A stretch of 64,000 nt of DNA from Lachnospiraceae bacterium (GCA_017470985.1 JAFUXA010000002.1:1-64000); one strand, 5' to 3'; positions 17,905-26,333 are shown, counted from the stretch's first letter. Made by a program: numbers and translations. Notes: generated by a model from the sequence alone, not told the origin.

Positions 17905-18886
17905 AGAGGTCACTGAGGTTGGTCGTCAGCTCCTAAAAGACGGACTGGTTGCCAGGACATGGGGCAATGTAAGTGCACGACTTGATAGTCAGCATTTTCT
18001 TATAACTCCAAGTGGATTGGACTATATGCAAACTAAGGATGAAGACTTGGCTTTATATAATCCCGCTGATAAGACTTGGACAGGGCCTCACAAACCATCC
18101 AGTGAAAAGGGAATACATGCTGCGGCATATGACATTTTTCCAGAGGTCAATTTTGTGATTCATACCCATCAGTCTTATGCATCAGCCATTGGTCTGGCTG
18201 GATTCGATTCATTGGATATAAGCGATGAGGAGTCCAAATTGTTAGGTGGTATAGCTCTGGCTGAATATGGATTGCCTGGCACATCAAAGTTGAAAAATGC
18301 TGTCACAAGCGCATTTAAAACAGGCGCCCATACAGTATTTATGAAACATCATGGTCTTGTTGTAACAGGTGCAGACAGGCAGGAGGCTTATAAGCGTGCC
18401 ATGCTTCTTGAAGACATATGCAAGCGTAATTGTAAAGCTCAGGGAACTGAAAATGTACTTGATGATAATACCGCCAATAAAAAGGATGTCATCTTAGATG
18501 AGGTCAGAGCCAAGTATCCATTGGCAGATTGGGTAGAGACTCAGGCTACTATTAGCTGGTCAGCCAATAATGACAAGTTATTTGCTCAGCTTGATGATAT
18601 GGCGCAGATGATTGGTAAGGAAATAATTACTGTGGAGCCTGATCCTGCTGAGATTTCAGTTAGATTTGCTCAAGGCTATAATGCTTTGTTTGTAAAGGGA
18701 ATGGGAGCGATAGTCTATGGTATGGATGAGGATGATACAGAAGCTCTCGGTATATTGGTAGACAAGGCAGCGGTTTCAGCGCTTCAGACCAAGGCTTATA
18801 AAGTTGGAGGCAGATTGGGCTGGTTTGACTGCAAGCTTATGCGATTTGTATATCAGCAGAAGTATTCAAAACAGAAGAACGGATAG
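17882..18886 (+). CDS. Class II aldolase with a degenerate second aldolase-like half
   Basis: A 334-residue protein. The first ~215 residues are a full class II aldolase/adducin domain related to L-fuculose- and L-ribulose-phosphate enzymes, with zinc ligands HTH at about 94-96 and the later His in KHHGLVVTG near 157. The last ~110 residues look like a repeat of the domain's C-terminal part: VKGMGAIVYGMDEDDTEAL aligns with MKHHGLVVTGADRQEAY but lacks the His pair. Normal members are 210-230 residues, so this is an internal duplication whose second part has lost metal binding. The ATG at 17882 is six bases after AAAAGGAGG. It would split a phosphorylated ketose into dihydroxyacetone phosphate and an aldehyde. 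Confidence 0.85.
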   Translation: MEEREIRKEVTEVGRQLLKDGLVARTWGNVSARLDSQHFLITPSGLDYMQTKDEDLALYNPADKTWTGPHKPSSEKGIHAAAYDIFPEVNFVIHTHQSYASAIGLAGFDSLDISDEESKLLGGIALAEYGLPGTSKLKNAVTSAFKTGAHTVFMKHHGLVVTGADRQEAYKRAMLLEDICKRNCKAQGTENVLDDNTANKKDVILDEVRAKYPLADWVETQATISWSANNDKLFAQLDDMAQMIGKEIITVEPDPAEISVRFAQGYNALFVKGMGAIVYGMDEDDTEALGILVDKAAVSALQTKAYKVGGRLGWFDCKLMRFVYQQKYSKQKNG

Positions 18887-18902
18887 ATGAGAGGGCGGAT
18901 TT

Positions 18903-19382
18903 ATGAGAGAGAACAAGAAGTTTACTGAAGCCCTTAGGGTTTTGAAGTTTGTGGGATTTTCTATATCGGCTGGTCTCATTGAGATAATTGCATTTACCCT
19001 CTTAGACCAGTTTACACCTTGGAGATATTGGCCTAAGTATCTCATTGCATTGGTTTTGTCAGTGCTTTGGAATTTTACTTTGAACAGGAAGTTTACATTT
19101 CAAAGCGCCAACAATGTGCCCAAGGCAATGGCGCTGGTGGCTTTGTTTTACATAGTCTTTACGCCTGTTACTACTTTACTGGGAGATTATCTGGCAGAGA
19201 CACTTATGTGGAATGAGTATTTGGTAACCGGCTTGAATATGGCACTGAATCTGTCTACAGAATACCTATATGACAGGTTCGTGGTATTTAGAGGTAGTAT
19301 TGATACCAATGATAGAGCGAAACAAAAAGAATATATAGAAAATGAAGTTAAGAGTGAGAAACAGGAGGTAACAAATGAATAA
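18903..19382 (+). CDS. GtrA-like integral membrane protein
   Basis: A 159-residue protein with four predicted membrane helices (about 14-33, 43-60, 72-92, 103-122), the pattern of the GtrA family. Members take part in moving polyprenyl-linked sugars across the membrane or in decorating teichoic acids and polysaccharides, though many are uncharacterised. Family features include the LSVLWNFTLNRKFTF segment between helices 2 and 3 and the YLYDRFVVF ending. The C-terminus is charged (about 30 residues). Its stop overlaps the aminotransferase start by eight bases, tying a membrane step to the neighbouring enzymes. Confidence 0.85.
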   Translation: MRENKKFTEALRVLKFVGFSISAGLIEIIAFTLLDQFTPWRYWPKYLIALVLSVLWNFTLNRKFTFQSANNVPKAMALVALFYIVFTPVTTLLGDYLAETLMWNEYLVTGLNMALNLSTEYLYDRFVVFRGSIDTNDRAKQKEYIENEVKSEKQEVTNE

Positions 19383-20868
19383 TTGTGGAATTTCAAGATG
19401 GGATGATCCAAACGAGATCAATGCAAAGCTTAAGAATCTGACTTCTCAGCCTATTTGGGAAGTAGATGATGACTACTATCAGAATACTATTTTGAAGTAT
19501 TATGATGAGAAATGTAAGGAGAGCTACGCAGTATTTGAGGAGTCACAGAAGTATATCCCTGGTGGTGTACAGCATAACCTGGCATTTAACAAGCCATTTC
19601 CTATGTGTATGTCCAAGGCTGAGGGGGCTTATCTCTATGACAAGGATGGCAACAAGTATATCGACTTCTTGCAGGCTGGTGGCCCTACAATTCTTGGAAG
19701 TAATTATGATGTGATCCGTCAAAGGGTTATCGAGCTTCTTAATGAGTGTGGTCCTGTAACAGGTCTTCTTCACGAGTCAGAGATGCTTATTGCCAGAGAG
19801 ATTAATAAGCATATGCCAAATGTAGAGATGTTTCGTATGCTTGGTTCAGGTACTGAGTCTGTAATGGCATCACTGCGTATTGCCCGTATTGCAACAGGCA
19901 ATAAGCATATCATCAAAATCGGTGGTGCTTATCATGGTTGGTCTGATCAGATGGTATATGGATTAAAGATTCCTGGAAGCCGTAATCTCTTGGAGTCACA
20001 TGGTATTCCTGGTTCTTGTTTTGGTAAGACAGATGAGGTTAGACCAAATGATTTGGATATGCTGGAGCGTATGCTTAAGCGCAATCGTTTAAGCGGTGGT
20101 ACAGCGGCTGTTATTCTTGAGCCTGTTGGACCGGAGAGTGGTACTCGTCCTGTAGCTCATGATTACAATAAGGGTGTAAGAGAACTCTGTGATAAGTATG
20201 GTGCTCTTCTTATCTTTGATGAGGTTGTAACAGGATTTAGAGTTGCTATGTCAGGTGCTCAGGGATACTTTGATGTAGTTCCTGATCTGACAATCTTTGG
20301 AAAGATTGTAGCTGGTGGTTATCCGGCAGCCGGAGGTGTCGGTGGTAAGAAAGAGTACGCTGGACTTATGGCAGCAGGTCTTGCAACAGGTAAGCACCGC
20401 GCATATGTAGGTGGTACATTGTCCGCGAATCCACTTTCATGTATCGCCGGTTACACTGCTATTCAGGAAATTGATAGAACCAATGCCTGTGAAGTTGCAG
20501 GTCGTATGGGTGATAGATTGTGTGATGGATTGAAGGAACTTATCGACAGATACGGACTTCCATTTGTAGCATACAATCAGGGCTCAATTGTGCACCTTGA
20601 GTGTACAGGAGCTATGAGTTTTGACTTCTCATCTATGTCATTTGCTAAGTCTGCAATTGGACTTCTCAAGCATAAGGATATGATGTATGTCAGAAAAGAT
20701 TCTATGGAGAGAATGGGTGCTGCTTATATGGCAAATGGTATTGTTACCCTGGCTGGAAGTAGATTGTATACTTCATTGTCAGATACACCTGAAATAATTG
20801 ATGAGGCACTTAATCGTTTTGAAGAAGTATTTAAACATGTGAAGAAGACAGATAAGGGATTATTATAA
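19375..20868 (+). CDS. Class III PLP-dependent aminotransferase (glutamate-1-semialdehyde aminomutase-like)
   Basis: A 497-residue fold-type I PLP enzyme related to glutamate-1-semialdehyde 2,1-aminomutase. It carries GSGTESVMASLRIAR and GGAYHGWSD (cofactor phosphate and ring contacts), ILEPVGPESG, the FDEVVTGFR Asp that holds the pyridine nitrogen, and FGKIVAGGYP with the PLP Lys near 310. A ~45-residue N-terminal extension precedes the usual fold start. Heme synthesis genes are absent around it; instead it ends an operon of sugar kinase, aldolase and GtrA, so an amino-sugar or amino-alcohol substrate is more likely. AACAGGAGGT precedes the ATG. Confidence 0.87.
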   Translation: MNNCGISRWDDPNEINAKLKNLTSQPIWEVDDDYYQNTILKYYDEKCKESYAVFEESQKYIPGGVQHNLAFNKPFPMCMSKAEGAYLYDKDGNKYIDFLQAGGPTILGSNYDVIRQRVIELLNECGPVTGLLHESEMLIAREINKHMPNVEMFRMLGSGTESVMASLRIARIATGNKHIIKIGGAYHGWSDQMVYGLKIPGSRNLLESHGIPGSCFGKTDEVRPNDLDMLERMLKRNRLSGGTAAVILEPVGPESGTRPVAHDYNKGVRELCDKYGALLIFDEVVTGFRVAMSGAQGYFDVVPDLTIFGKIVAGGYPAAGGVGGKKEYAGLMAAGLATGKHRAYVGGTLSANPLSCIAGYTAIQEIDRTNACEVAGRMGDRLCDGLKELIDRYGLPFVAYNQGSIVHLECTGAMSFDFSSMSFAKSAIGLLKHKDMMYVRKDSMERMGAAYMANGIVTLAGSRLYTSLSDTPEIIDEALNRFEEVFKHVKKTDKGLL

Positions 20869-20961
20869 TATGACTGAGATATCCATGGTTTTATAAGCAG
20901 ATTCATAAAGATAAGTCTATATTGATTTCTATTTAGTGAGAATTGAGAATTAAACTAAATA

Positions 20962-21033
20962 AAACTCCCCATCTATCATATTAAGGCGAGGTCAAGCGAT
21001 AGCCTCGAGCCGTATATGGTAGATGGGGAGTTT
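20962..21033 (+). repeat. Hairpin repeat copy G
   Basis: AAACTCCCCATCTATCATAT pairs with the right arm ending GGTAGATGGGGAGTTT. It differs from copy C, 13.7 kb away, at only a few bases and shares its TAAATTAG flank, so whole hairpins appear able to be copied. It opens the 460-bp gene-free stretch between the convergent aminotransferase and typA genes. Confidence 0.88.
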
Positions 21034-21052
21034 AAATTAGCTATAATGAATT

Positions 21053-21127
21053 AAAAAGCCCAACAATCATATTAAGGCGAGGTCAAGCGATATCTTCGAG
21101 GTGTATATGATGAATGGAGTTAATGTC
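21053..21127 (+). repeat. Hairpin repeat copy H (right half decayed)
   Basis: The left half AAAAAGCCCAACAATCATAT plus AAGGCGAGGTCAAGCGAT is intact. The right half reads TATCTTCGAGGTGTATATGA then TGAATGGAGTTAATG and no longer pairs with the left arm. The same altered right half recurs in copy I. Confidence 0.75.
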
Positions 21128-21131
21128 AAAT

Positions 21132-21206
21132 AAAAAGCCCTTCAATCATATTAAGGCGAGGTCAAGCGATATCTTCGAGGTGTATATGATGAATGGAGTT
21201 AATGTC
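21132..21206 (+). repeat. Hairpin repeat copy I (right half decayed)
   Basis: It begins 79 bases after H and shares H's altered right half and the AATGTCAA flank, so H and I are tandem duplicates. The left arm AAAAAGCCCTTCAATCATAT is identical to that of copy J. Confidence 0.75.
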
Positions 21207-21210
21207 AATT

Positions 21211-21282
21211 AAAAAGCCCTTCAATCATATTAAGGCGAGGTCAAGCGATAGCCTCGAGCCGTATATGATTGATGGGCTTTTT
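21211..21282. repeat. Hairpin repeat copy J, a bidirectional terminator
   Basis: AAAAAGCCCTTCAATCATAT pairs with ATATGATTGATGGGCTTTTT around an intact core. The A5 and T5 tails make it a textbook bidirectional intrinsic terminator for typA (minus strand) and the convergent operon. It starts 79 bases after copy I. Confidence 0.9.
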
Positions 21283-21328
21283 GCGTTAAATTTATTCTGC
21301 GTCAATCATCATCCGCAACCACTGCGAG

Positions 21329-23164
21329 TTATGAATTCTTTCTATTGTTAGCTCTCTTTCTCTCAAGTGGATCGAGAATTCTCTTACGAATTCTAAGAGA
21401 TTCTGGAGTAACCTCAAGCAACTCATCTGTATCAATGAAGTCGAGAGCCTGCTCAAGTGAGAGGATTCTAGGTGGTACAAGTGTAAGCGCCTCATCAGCA
21501 GATGAAGAACGAGTATTTGTCAGATGCTTCTTCTTACATACATTAAGCTCGATGTCTTCTGCTCTTGAGCAGCTACCAATTACCATTCCAGAGTATACCT
21601 TCTCGCCAGGTCCGATGAAGAGAGTACCTCTATCCTGAGCTGAGAATAATCCGTAAGTTACAGATTCGCCAGTTTCAAATGCGATAAGTGAACCAAGCTG
21701 TCTGTAAGAGATGTCACCCTTGTATGGAGCATATCCATCGAAGATTGTATTGATGATACCATTTCCCTTGGTGTCAGTCATGAACTCTCCACGATATCCA
21801 ATAAGTCCGCGGGAAGGGATGAGGAATTCAACTCTTGTAAATCCACCAGCGATAGGAGTCATGTTCTGAAGCTCACCCTTACGCATAGATAATTTCTCAA
21901 TAACAGCACCTGTGAATTCTTCTGGAACATCTACATATGCTCTTTCCATTGGCTCTAATTTATTGCCGTTTTCATCCTCCTTGTAGAGAACTTCTGCTTT
22001 GGATACAGCAAACTCGTATCCTTCACGACGCATATTCTCTATGAGAACTGATAAATGTAATTCTCCACGGCCTGATACTTTGAAGCTATCAGGGGAATCT
22101 GTATCTTCTACGCGAAGAGATACATCAGTATTTAATTCCTTGAAGAGTCTCTCGCGGATATGGCGAGATGTAACAAACTTACCTTCCTGACCAGCAAATG
22201 GACTGTCATTTACAATGAAGTTCATAGAGATTGTTGGCTCAGAAATCTTCTGAAATGGAATAGCTTCCGGATTATCTGTTCCACATACAGTATCACCTAC
22301 GTGGAGGTCAGAAATACCAGAGATTGCTACGATTGAACCAATGCTGGCTTCTGTAACTTCTACCTTGTTCAAACCATCGTATTCCATAAGCTTAGTGATA
22401 CGAACCTTCTGCTGTTTATCAGGATCATGATGATTTACAACAACAGCTTCCTGATTGAGTTTGAGGCAACCGTTATCTACTTTACCGATTCCGATTCTAC
22501 CTACGAATTCATTGTAATCGATTGTAGAAATCAGAAGCTGAGTGTTGGCCTCTGGATCACCTGTTGGAGCAGGGATGTAGTTGATGATTGTCTCGAAGAG
22601 AGGCATCATATCCTTTGACTCGTCAGCAAGATCAAGCTTTGCAAAACCTTCCTTAGCAGAAGCGTACACAAATGGGCAATCTAACTGCTCATCAGAAGCA
22701 TCCAAATCCATGAAGAGCTCTAATACTTCATCAACAACTTCTTCGCATCTTGCCTCTGGTCTATCGATTTTGTTGACACATACAATAACTGGCAAATCTA
22801 AGTCCAAAGCTTTCATAAGCACGAACTTAGTCTGTGGCATAGCGCCTTCAAAAGCGTCAACAACTAATACAACACCATCAACCATTTTCAGAACTCGCTC
22901 AACCTCACCACCGAAGTCAGCATGTCCTGGAGTATCAATAATATTTATCTTGGTATCTTTGTAATATACTGCTGTATTCTTGGATAAGATAGTGATTCCA
23001 CGCTCTCTTTCAATATCGTTGGAATCCATTACTCTTTCCTGTACTTCCTGATTGTCTCTAAATACACCTGATTGCTTTAAAAGCTCATCTACCAAAGTAG
23101 TTTTACCGTGGTCAACGTGAGCGATGATAGCAATATTTCTTATATCGTCTCTTGATTGAATCAT
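21329..23164 (-). CDS. typA: Ribosome-associated translational GTPase TypA/BipA
   Basis: A 611-residue EF-G-like GTPase that helps 50S assembly and stress adaptation. GTPase motifs are AHVDHGKTTLVDELL (15-29), DTPGHADFGGEV, and NKIDRPEA. A domain II barrel, EF-G-like domains III and V and the BipA-specific C-terminal domain follow, the last including RTLFIGPGEKVYSGMVIG-type sequence and KKKHLTNTRSS. The length matches the family. AAAGG stands before the ATG. A candidate promoter on the minus strand is TTGTAA (23246-23241) and TAAACT (23223-23218) with 17 bases between. The transcript ends at hairpin copy J. Confidence 0.96.
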   Translation of the reverse strand: MIQSRDDIRNIAIIAHVDHGKTTLVDELLKQSGVFRDNQEVQERVMDSNDIERERGITILSKNTAVYYKDTKINIIDTPGHADFGGEVERVLKMVDGVVLVVDAFEGAMPQTKFVLMKALDLDLPVIVCVNKIDRPEARCEEVVDEVLELFMDLDASDEQLDCPFVYASAKEGFAKLDLADESKDMMPLFETIINYIPAPTGDPEANTQLLISTIDYNEFVGRIGIGKVDNGCLKLNQEAVVVNHHDPDKQQKVRITKLMEYDGLNKVEVTEASIGSIVAISGISDLHVGDTVCGTDNPEAIPFQKISEPTISMNFIVNDSPFAGQEGKFVTSRHIRERLFKELNTDVSLRVEDTDSPDSFKVSGRGELHLSVLIENMRREGYEFAVSKAEVLYKEDENGNKLEPMERAYVDVPEEFTGAVIEKLSMRKGELQNMTPIAGGFTRVEFLIPSRGLIGYRGEFMTDTKGNGIINTIFDGYAPYKGDISYRQLGSLIAFETGESVTYGLFSAQDRGTLFIGPGEKVYSGMVIGSCSRAEDIELNVCKKKHLTNTRSSSADEALTLVPPRILSLEQALDFIDTDELLEVTPESLRIRKRILDPLERKRANNRKNS

Positions 23165-23371
23165 GATATAACCTTTCTTTTTATATATAAAATAATCTCA
23201 TTTGCACTAACTTACATAGTTTATCAACATTATTTGGAATTTACAATAAAAGAAATTAACCAAAATAACTACTTAATTAATACGAGAAAGGGAAAATGTG
23301 AACAATTGTATTTGCTTAAAAACCAAATCTATGCTAATATATCTCAAATTATGTATTCTTGTAGAAAGACA

Positions 23372-23400
23372 TTTAACATTTTAAAGAAATAGTCTATAAT
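23372..23400 (+). promoter_or_regulatory. Promoter of the cobalamin adenosyltransferase gene
   Basis: TTTAAC (23372-23377) and TATAAT (23395-23400) are 17 bases apart and 30 bases before the start codon. No cobalamin riboswitch is visible in the short leader. Confidence 0.55.
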
Positions 23401-23429
23401 AGGCAGTGCCTATGTAGGGAGGACTTGGA

Positions 23430-23909
23430 ATGGAAAAAGGTATTATACAGATTTATTATGGCGAAGGAAGAGGCAAGACCTCTGCTGCTTTGGGCAATGC
23501 CATAAAATTTGCAAGCGTAGGCAAGAGTGTATATGTGGTGCAATTCATGAAAGGACAGCTCAACAGCGAATTTCTGAATAGACTTGAGCCGGATATCAAG
23601 ATTTTCAGATTTGAGAGAAGAGATGAAGGCTTTGATGAATTGAGTGAAGAAGAACGCCAGGAGCAGAGACAGAACATTCAGAATGGATTGATGTTTGCCA
23701 AGAAAGCTTTGGTTACAGGCGAGTGTGATGTGCTGGTTTTGGATGAGATTCTAGGTCTTGTGGAGGAAGATATGGCAACAGCAGATCAGTTGGTTGATCT
23801 GTTGCAGGCTAAATCACTGTACACAGACATTATTCTTACAGGTAGAAATGCTGTACCAGAGGTATTTGATATAGCTGATAATATTTTAAATATTGTAAAT
23901 GAGAAATAG
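23430..23909 (+). CDS. Cob(I)yrinic acid a,c-diamide adenosyltransferase, CobO/BtuR type
   Basis: A 159-residue P-loop ATPase that transfers the adenosyl group of ATP to cob(I)alamin, making coenzyme B12. The Walker A-like loop GEGRGKTSAALG is at residues 11-22, the Walker B-like VLVLDEILGLV is near 105, and the late ILTGRNAVPEVFDIAD motif is typical of CobO/CobA. It is slightly shorter than enterobacterial BtuR (~196 aa), which has an N-terminal extension. GGGAGGAC precedes the ATG. The dapA gene follows within 30 bases, probably on the same transcript; no other cobalamin gene is near. Confidence 0.9.
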   Translation: MEKGIIQIYYGEGRGKTSAALGNAIKFASVGKSVYVVQFMKGQLNSEFLNRLEPDIKIFRFERRDEGFDELSEEERQEQRQNIQNGLMFAKKALVTGECDVLVLDEILGLVEEDMATADQLVDLLQAKSLYTDIILTGRNAVPEVFDIADNILNIVNEK

Positions 23910-23935
23910 GTTTAATGCGGATTAGGAGGACTGAT

Positions 23936-24820
23936 ATGTCAATATTCACAGGTTCAGGTGTTGCTATTGTCACACCAATGAAAGACAATTATGAAGTGAA
24001 TTATGATAAGCTCGAAGAACTTATTAATTTTCATGTTGATAATGGAACTGATTCTATTATTATTGCAGGAACAACAGGCGAGGGCTCTACTCTTTCAATG
24101 AAGGAGCACAGAGATGTAATCAAGGCTGCTGTTGAATTTACTAAGCATAGAATTCCAGTTGTTGCTGGAACTGGTTCCAACAATACCAAGACAGCTATCC
24201 AGTTGACTAAGGAAGCTGAGGAAGATGGGGCAGATGCTGCTCTTATTGTGACACCATATTACAACAAGGCTACACAGAAAGGTCTTATCAGTCATTATGG
24301 TCAGATTGCATCAGAGACCAAGCTGCCAATTATCTTATATAATGTGCCAGGTCGTACAGGTTGCAATTTACTTCCTGAGACAGTTGCTACATTGGTTAAG
24401 GAAAATGATAATATCGTAGGTTTGAAGGAAGCAACAGGCAATATGGCTCAGGCTTCCAAGACAATGTATCTCACAGATGGCAATCTTGAATTATATTCAG
24501 GTGAGGATGGATTGGTTGTTCCATTGATGTCTATCGGTGCCATTGGTGTAATTTCTGTTATTGCAAATATTGCACCTGCACAGACACATGAAATGTGTGC
24601 TGCATATTTATCAGGGGATACTAAGAAGGCTGCAGAGATGCAGTTGAAGTCATTGCCACTTGTGGATGCACTTTTCTCAGAAGTGAATCCAATTCCTGTT
24701 AAGAAGGCGCTTAACCTTATGGGAATGAATGTAGGACCACTTCGCTCACCACTTTGTGAGATGGAAGAGGAGCATGCTGCAGTTTTACAGCAGGCAATGA
24801 AGGAATTCGGTATTTTATAA
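23936..24820 (+). CDS. dapA: 4-hydroxy-tetrahydrodipicolinate synthase
   Basis: A 294-residue (beta/alpha)8 aldolase that condenses pyruvate with aspartate semialdehyde, the first step committed to lysine and diaminopimelate. Key segments are AGTTGEGSTLS (pyruvate carboxylate site), VTPYYNKATQKG, YNVPGRTGCN with the catalytic Tyr near 133, and GLKEATG with the Schiff-base Lys near 163. The ATG at 23936 follows TAGGAGG. The next gene is dapB, the following enzyme in the pathway, but a terminator-like hairpin stands between them. Confidence 0.96.
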   Translation: MSIFTGSGVAIVTPMKDNYEVNYDKLEELINFHVDNGTDSIIIAGTTGEGSTLSMKEHRDVIKAAVEFTKHRIPVVAGTGSNNTKTAIQLTKEAEEDGADAALIVTPYYNKATQKGLISHYGQIASETKLPIILYNVPGRTGCNLLPETVATLVKENDNIVGLKEATGNMAQASKTMYLTDGNLELYSGEDGLVVPLMSIGAIGVISVIANIAPAQTHEMCAAYLSGDTKKAAEMQLKSLPLVDALFSEVNPIPVKKALNLMGMNVGPLRSPLCEMEEEHAAVLQQAMKEFGIL

Positions 24821-24838
24821 TTTATAAATGTGTATTTA

Positions 24839-24875
24839 ATGCCATCGAGGATTCATATTTTCGATGGCATTTTTA
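24839..24875 (+). terminator. Terminator-like hairpin between dapA and dapB
   Basis: ATGCCATCGA (24839-24848) pairs perfectly with TCGATGGCAT (24861-24870), followed by TTTT. Placed between consecutive pathway genes, it should reduce read-through into dapB or act as an attenuator. Confidence 0.7.
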
Positions 24876-24892
24876 GAAAGAAGGAGACGAAT

Positions 24893-25654
24893 ATGACTAG
24901 AGTAATTATGCATGGATGTAACGGACATATGGGTAGAGTTATTACTGAGATTTGTGCTCAGGATAATGACATTGAGATTGTGGCAGGCGTAGATCCTTAT
25001 ACAGGTGTGGAAAATGCTTATCCTGTATTTGCTACAATTGATGAATGTGATGTTGAAGCAGATGCTATAATTGATTTTTCAAACGCCAAGGCAGTGGATG
25101 CTTTGATTGACTACAGCGTGAGCAAAAATGTGCCGGTTGTACTCTGCACTACAGGATTATCTGATGAGCAGATTGCCAAGGCAAAGAGTGCAAGTGAGAA
25201 GGTTGCTGTTCTTCGTTCGGCAAATATGTCTCTTGGAATTAATACACTTATGGATTTGTTGAAGAAGGCTGCCAAGGTATTTGCACCGGCAGGATTTGAT
25301 ATTGAAATAGTTGAGAAGCATCATAATCAGAAGTTGGATGCTCCATCAGGAACAGCTATTGCTCTTGCAGATTCTATCAATGAAGAGATGGATAATGAAT
25401 ATCATTATATCTACGATAGAAGCACTAAGCGTGAGAAGAGAGATGCCAAGGAAATTGGAATCTCAGCAGTTCGTGGTGGCAATATTGTAGGAGAGCATGA
25501 AGTTATTTTCGCAGGATTGGATGAGGTGATTACTTTCCAGCATACTGCTTATTCCAAGTCAGTATTTGCAAAGGGTGCAGTTGAAGCTGCTAAATTCCTC
25601 GCTGGAAAATCTGCTGGTATGTATGATATGGCAGATGTCATTGCTGCAAAATAG
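24893..25654 (+). CDS. dapB: 4-hydroxy-tetrahydrodipicolinate reductase
   Basis: A 253-residue NAD(P)H enzyme reducing the DapA product in lysine/diaminopimelate synthesis. The N-terminal Rossmann loop reads GCNGHMGRVI near residue 8, and the family signature EIVEKHHNQKLDAPSGTA, with the catalytic His pair and Lys, lies near 138. A late FAGLDEVITFQHTAYSK segment belongs to the tetramer and substrate part. AAGGAGACG precedes the ATG at 24893. Expression depends on read-through of the hairpin before it or an unseen promoter. A bidirectional terminator follows. Confidence 0.96.
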   Translation: MTRVIMHGCNGHMGRVITEICAQDNDIEIVAGVDPYTGVENAYPVFATIDECDVEADAIIDFSNAKAVDALIDYSVSKNVPVVLCTTGLSDEQIAKAKSASEKVAVLRSANMSLGINTLMDLLKKAAKVFAPAGFDIEIVEKHHNQKLDAPSGTAIALADSINEEMDNEYHYIYDRSTKREKRDAKEIGISAVRGGNIVGEHEVIFAGLDEVITFQHTAYSKSVFAKGAVEAAKFLAGKSAGMYDMADVIAAK

Positions 25655-25661
25655 TTAATAA

Positions 25662-25695
25662 AAGAGAGTTCTGTAATTAAATACAGAACTCTCTT
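25662..25695. terminator. Bidirectional terminator between dapB and the convergent hydrolase
   Basis: AAGAGAGTTCTGTA (25662-25675) pairs perfectly with TACAGAACTCTCTT (25682-25695) with a six-base loop. A-rich and T-rich sides let it serve both strands, and the hydrolase stop codon lies in the loop. Confidence 0.85.
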
Positions 25696-26333
25696 ATTGT
25701 ATCCGTCAATAAATCTGAATTCACAATATAACTTGAGTGGTCGTGGCCTTCCATTATAATAAGCTTGCTATTGCTTATGTTGGCTGCGATTCTCTTGGTT
25801 TCCTTGTCTTTGATCATATCTTTGGAACCTGCCATTATAATGGCGGGAACCTGAATATTTCTCAAATCAGACTCATTAATATTTGGCTCATCCATCATCA
25901 TTTTGATTATAGGATTAGGATCAAGCTTGTACATTTTCTTGATATCACTTCGAGCGCCAAAGGTTAATCCCTTTGGGGATAGGTTGGCACCACAACTTAT
26001 GATACCATTTATCAGATCACCTCTTGCCATGGCAACCATCAAAGCGACAATGGCACCATCGGAAAATCCAAGTATATAAGGGTGATCTAAATGCAGGGCC
26101 TCTATAAAATTTATTACATCTCCAGCCATATCACTATAATGATACTCCTTGGCGGTGGAACTTCCGCCATGACCTCTTGAGTCTAGAGCATATATCTCAT
26201 ATTCATCTGTAAGAGCGGCAGACAGACTATCAAATATATGATGGTCCTCACCGTTTCCGTGAAGCATAATAACAGGCTTGCCTTCACCGGATTTCTCGTA
26301 GAATAGAACCTGCCCATCTAATTGTATAAACAT
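25677..26333 (-). CDS. Alpha/beta-fold hydrolase
   Basis: A 218-residue soluble hydrolase. The oxyanion region MLHGNGEDHHIF is near residue 24, the nucleophile elbow GFSDGAIVA near 93, the acid in AGSKDMIKD near 168, and the catalytic His in EGHDHSSYI near 196: a complete Ser-Asp-His triad. It is short for the superfamily because the cap domain is small. AAGGAGGTTGATG precedes the start. It stands alone, convergent to dapB. An esterase or C-C hydrolase activity is expected, but the substrate is unknown. Confidence 0.85.
   Translation of the reverse strand: MFIQLDGQVLFYEKSGEGKPVIMLHGNGEDHHIFDSLSAALTDEYEIYALDSRGHGGSSTAKEYHYSDMAGDVINFIEALHLDHPYILGFSDGAIVALMVAMARGDLINGIISCGANLSPKGLTFGARSDIKKMYKLDPNPIIKMMMDEPNINESDLRNIQVPAIIMAGSKDMIKDKETKRIAANISNSKLIIMEGHDHSSYIVNSDLLTDTIREFCI

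Noticed and set aside
6942-21282. Similarity of the hairpin core (GAGCCGTAT) to the start of group II intron domain V
   Set aside because: The matching bases lie on the 3' side of the core, and the partner strand ACGTACGGTTC of a domain V is absent; the shared nine bases are likely chance.
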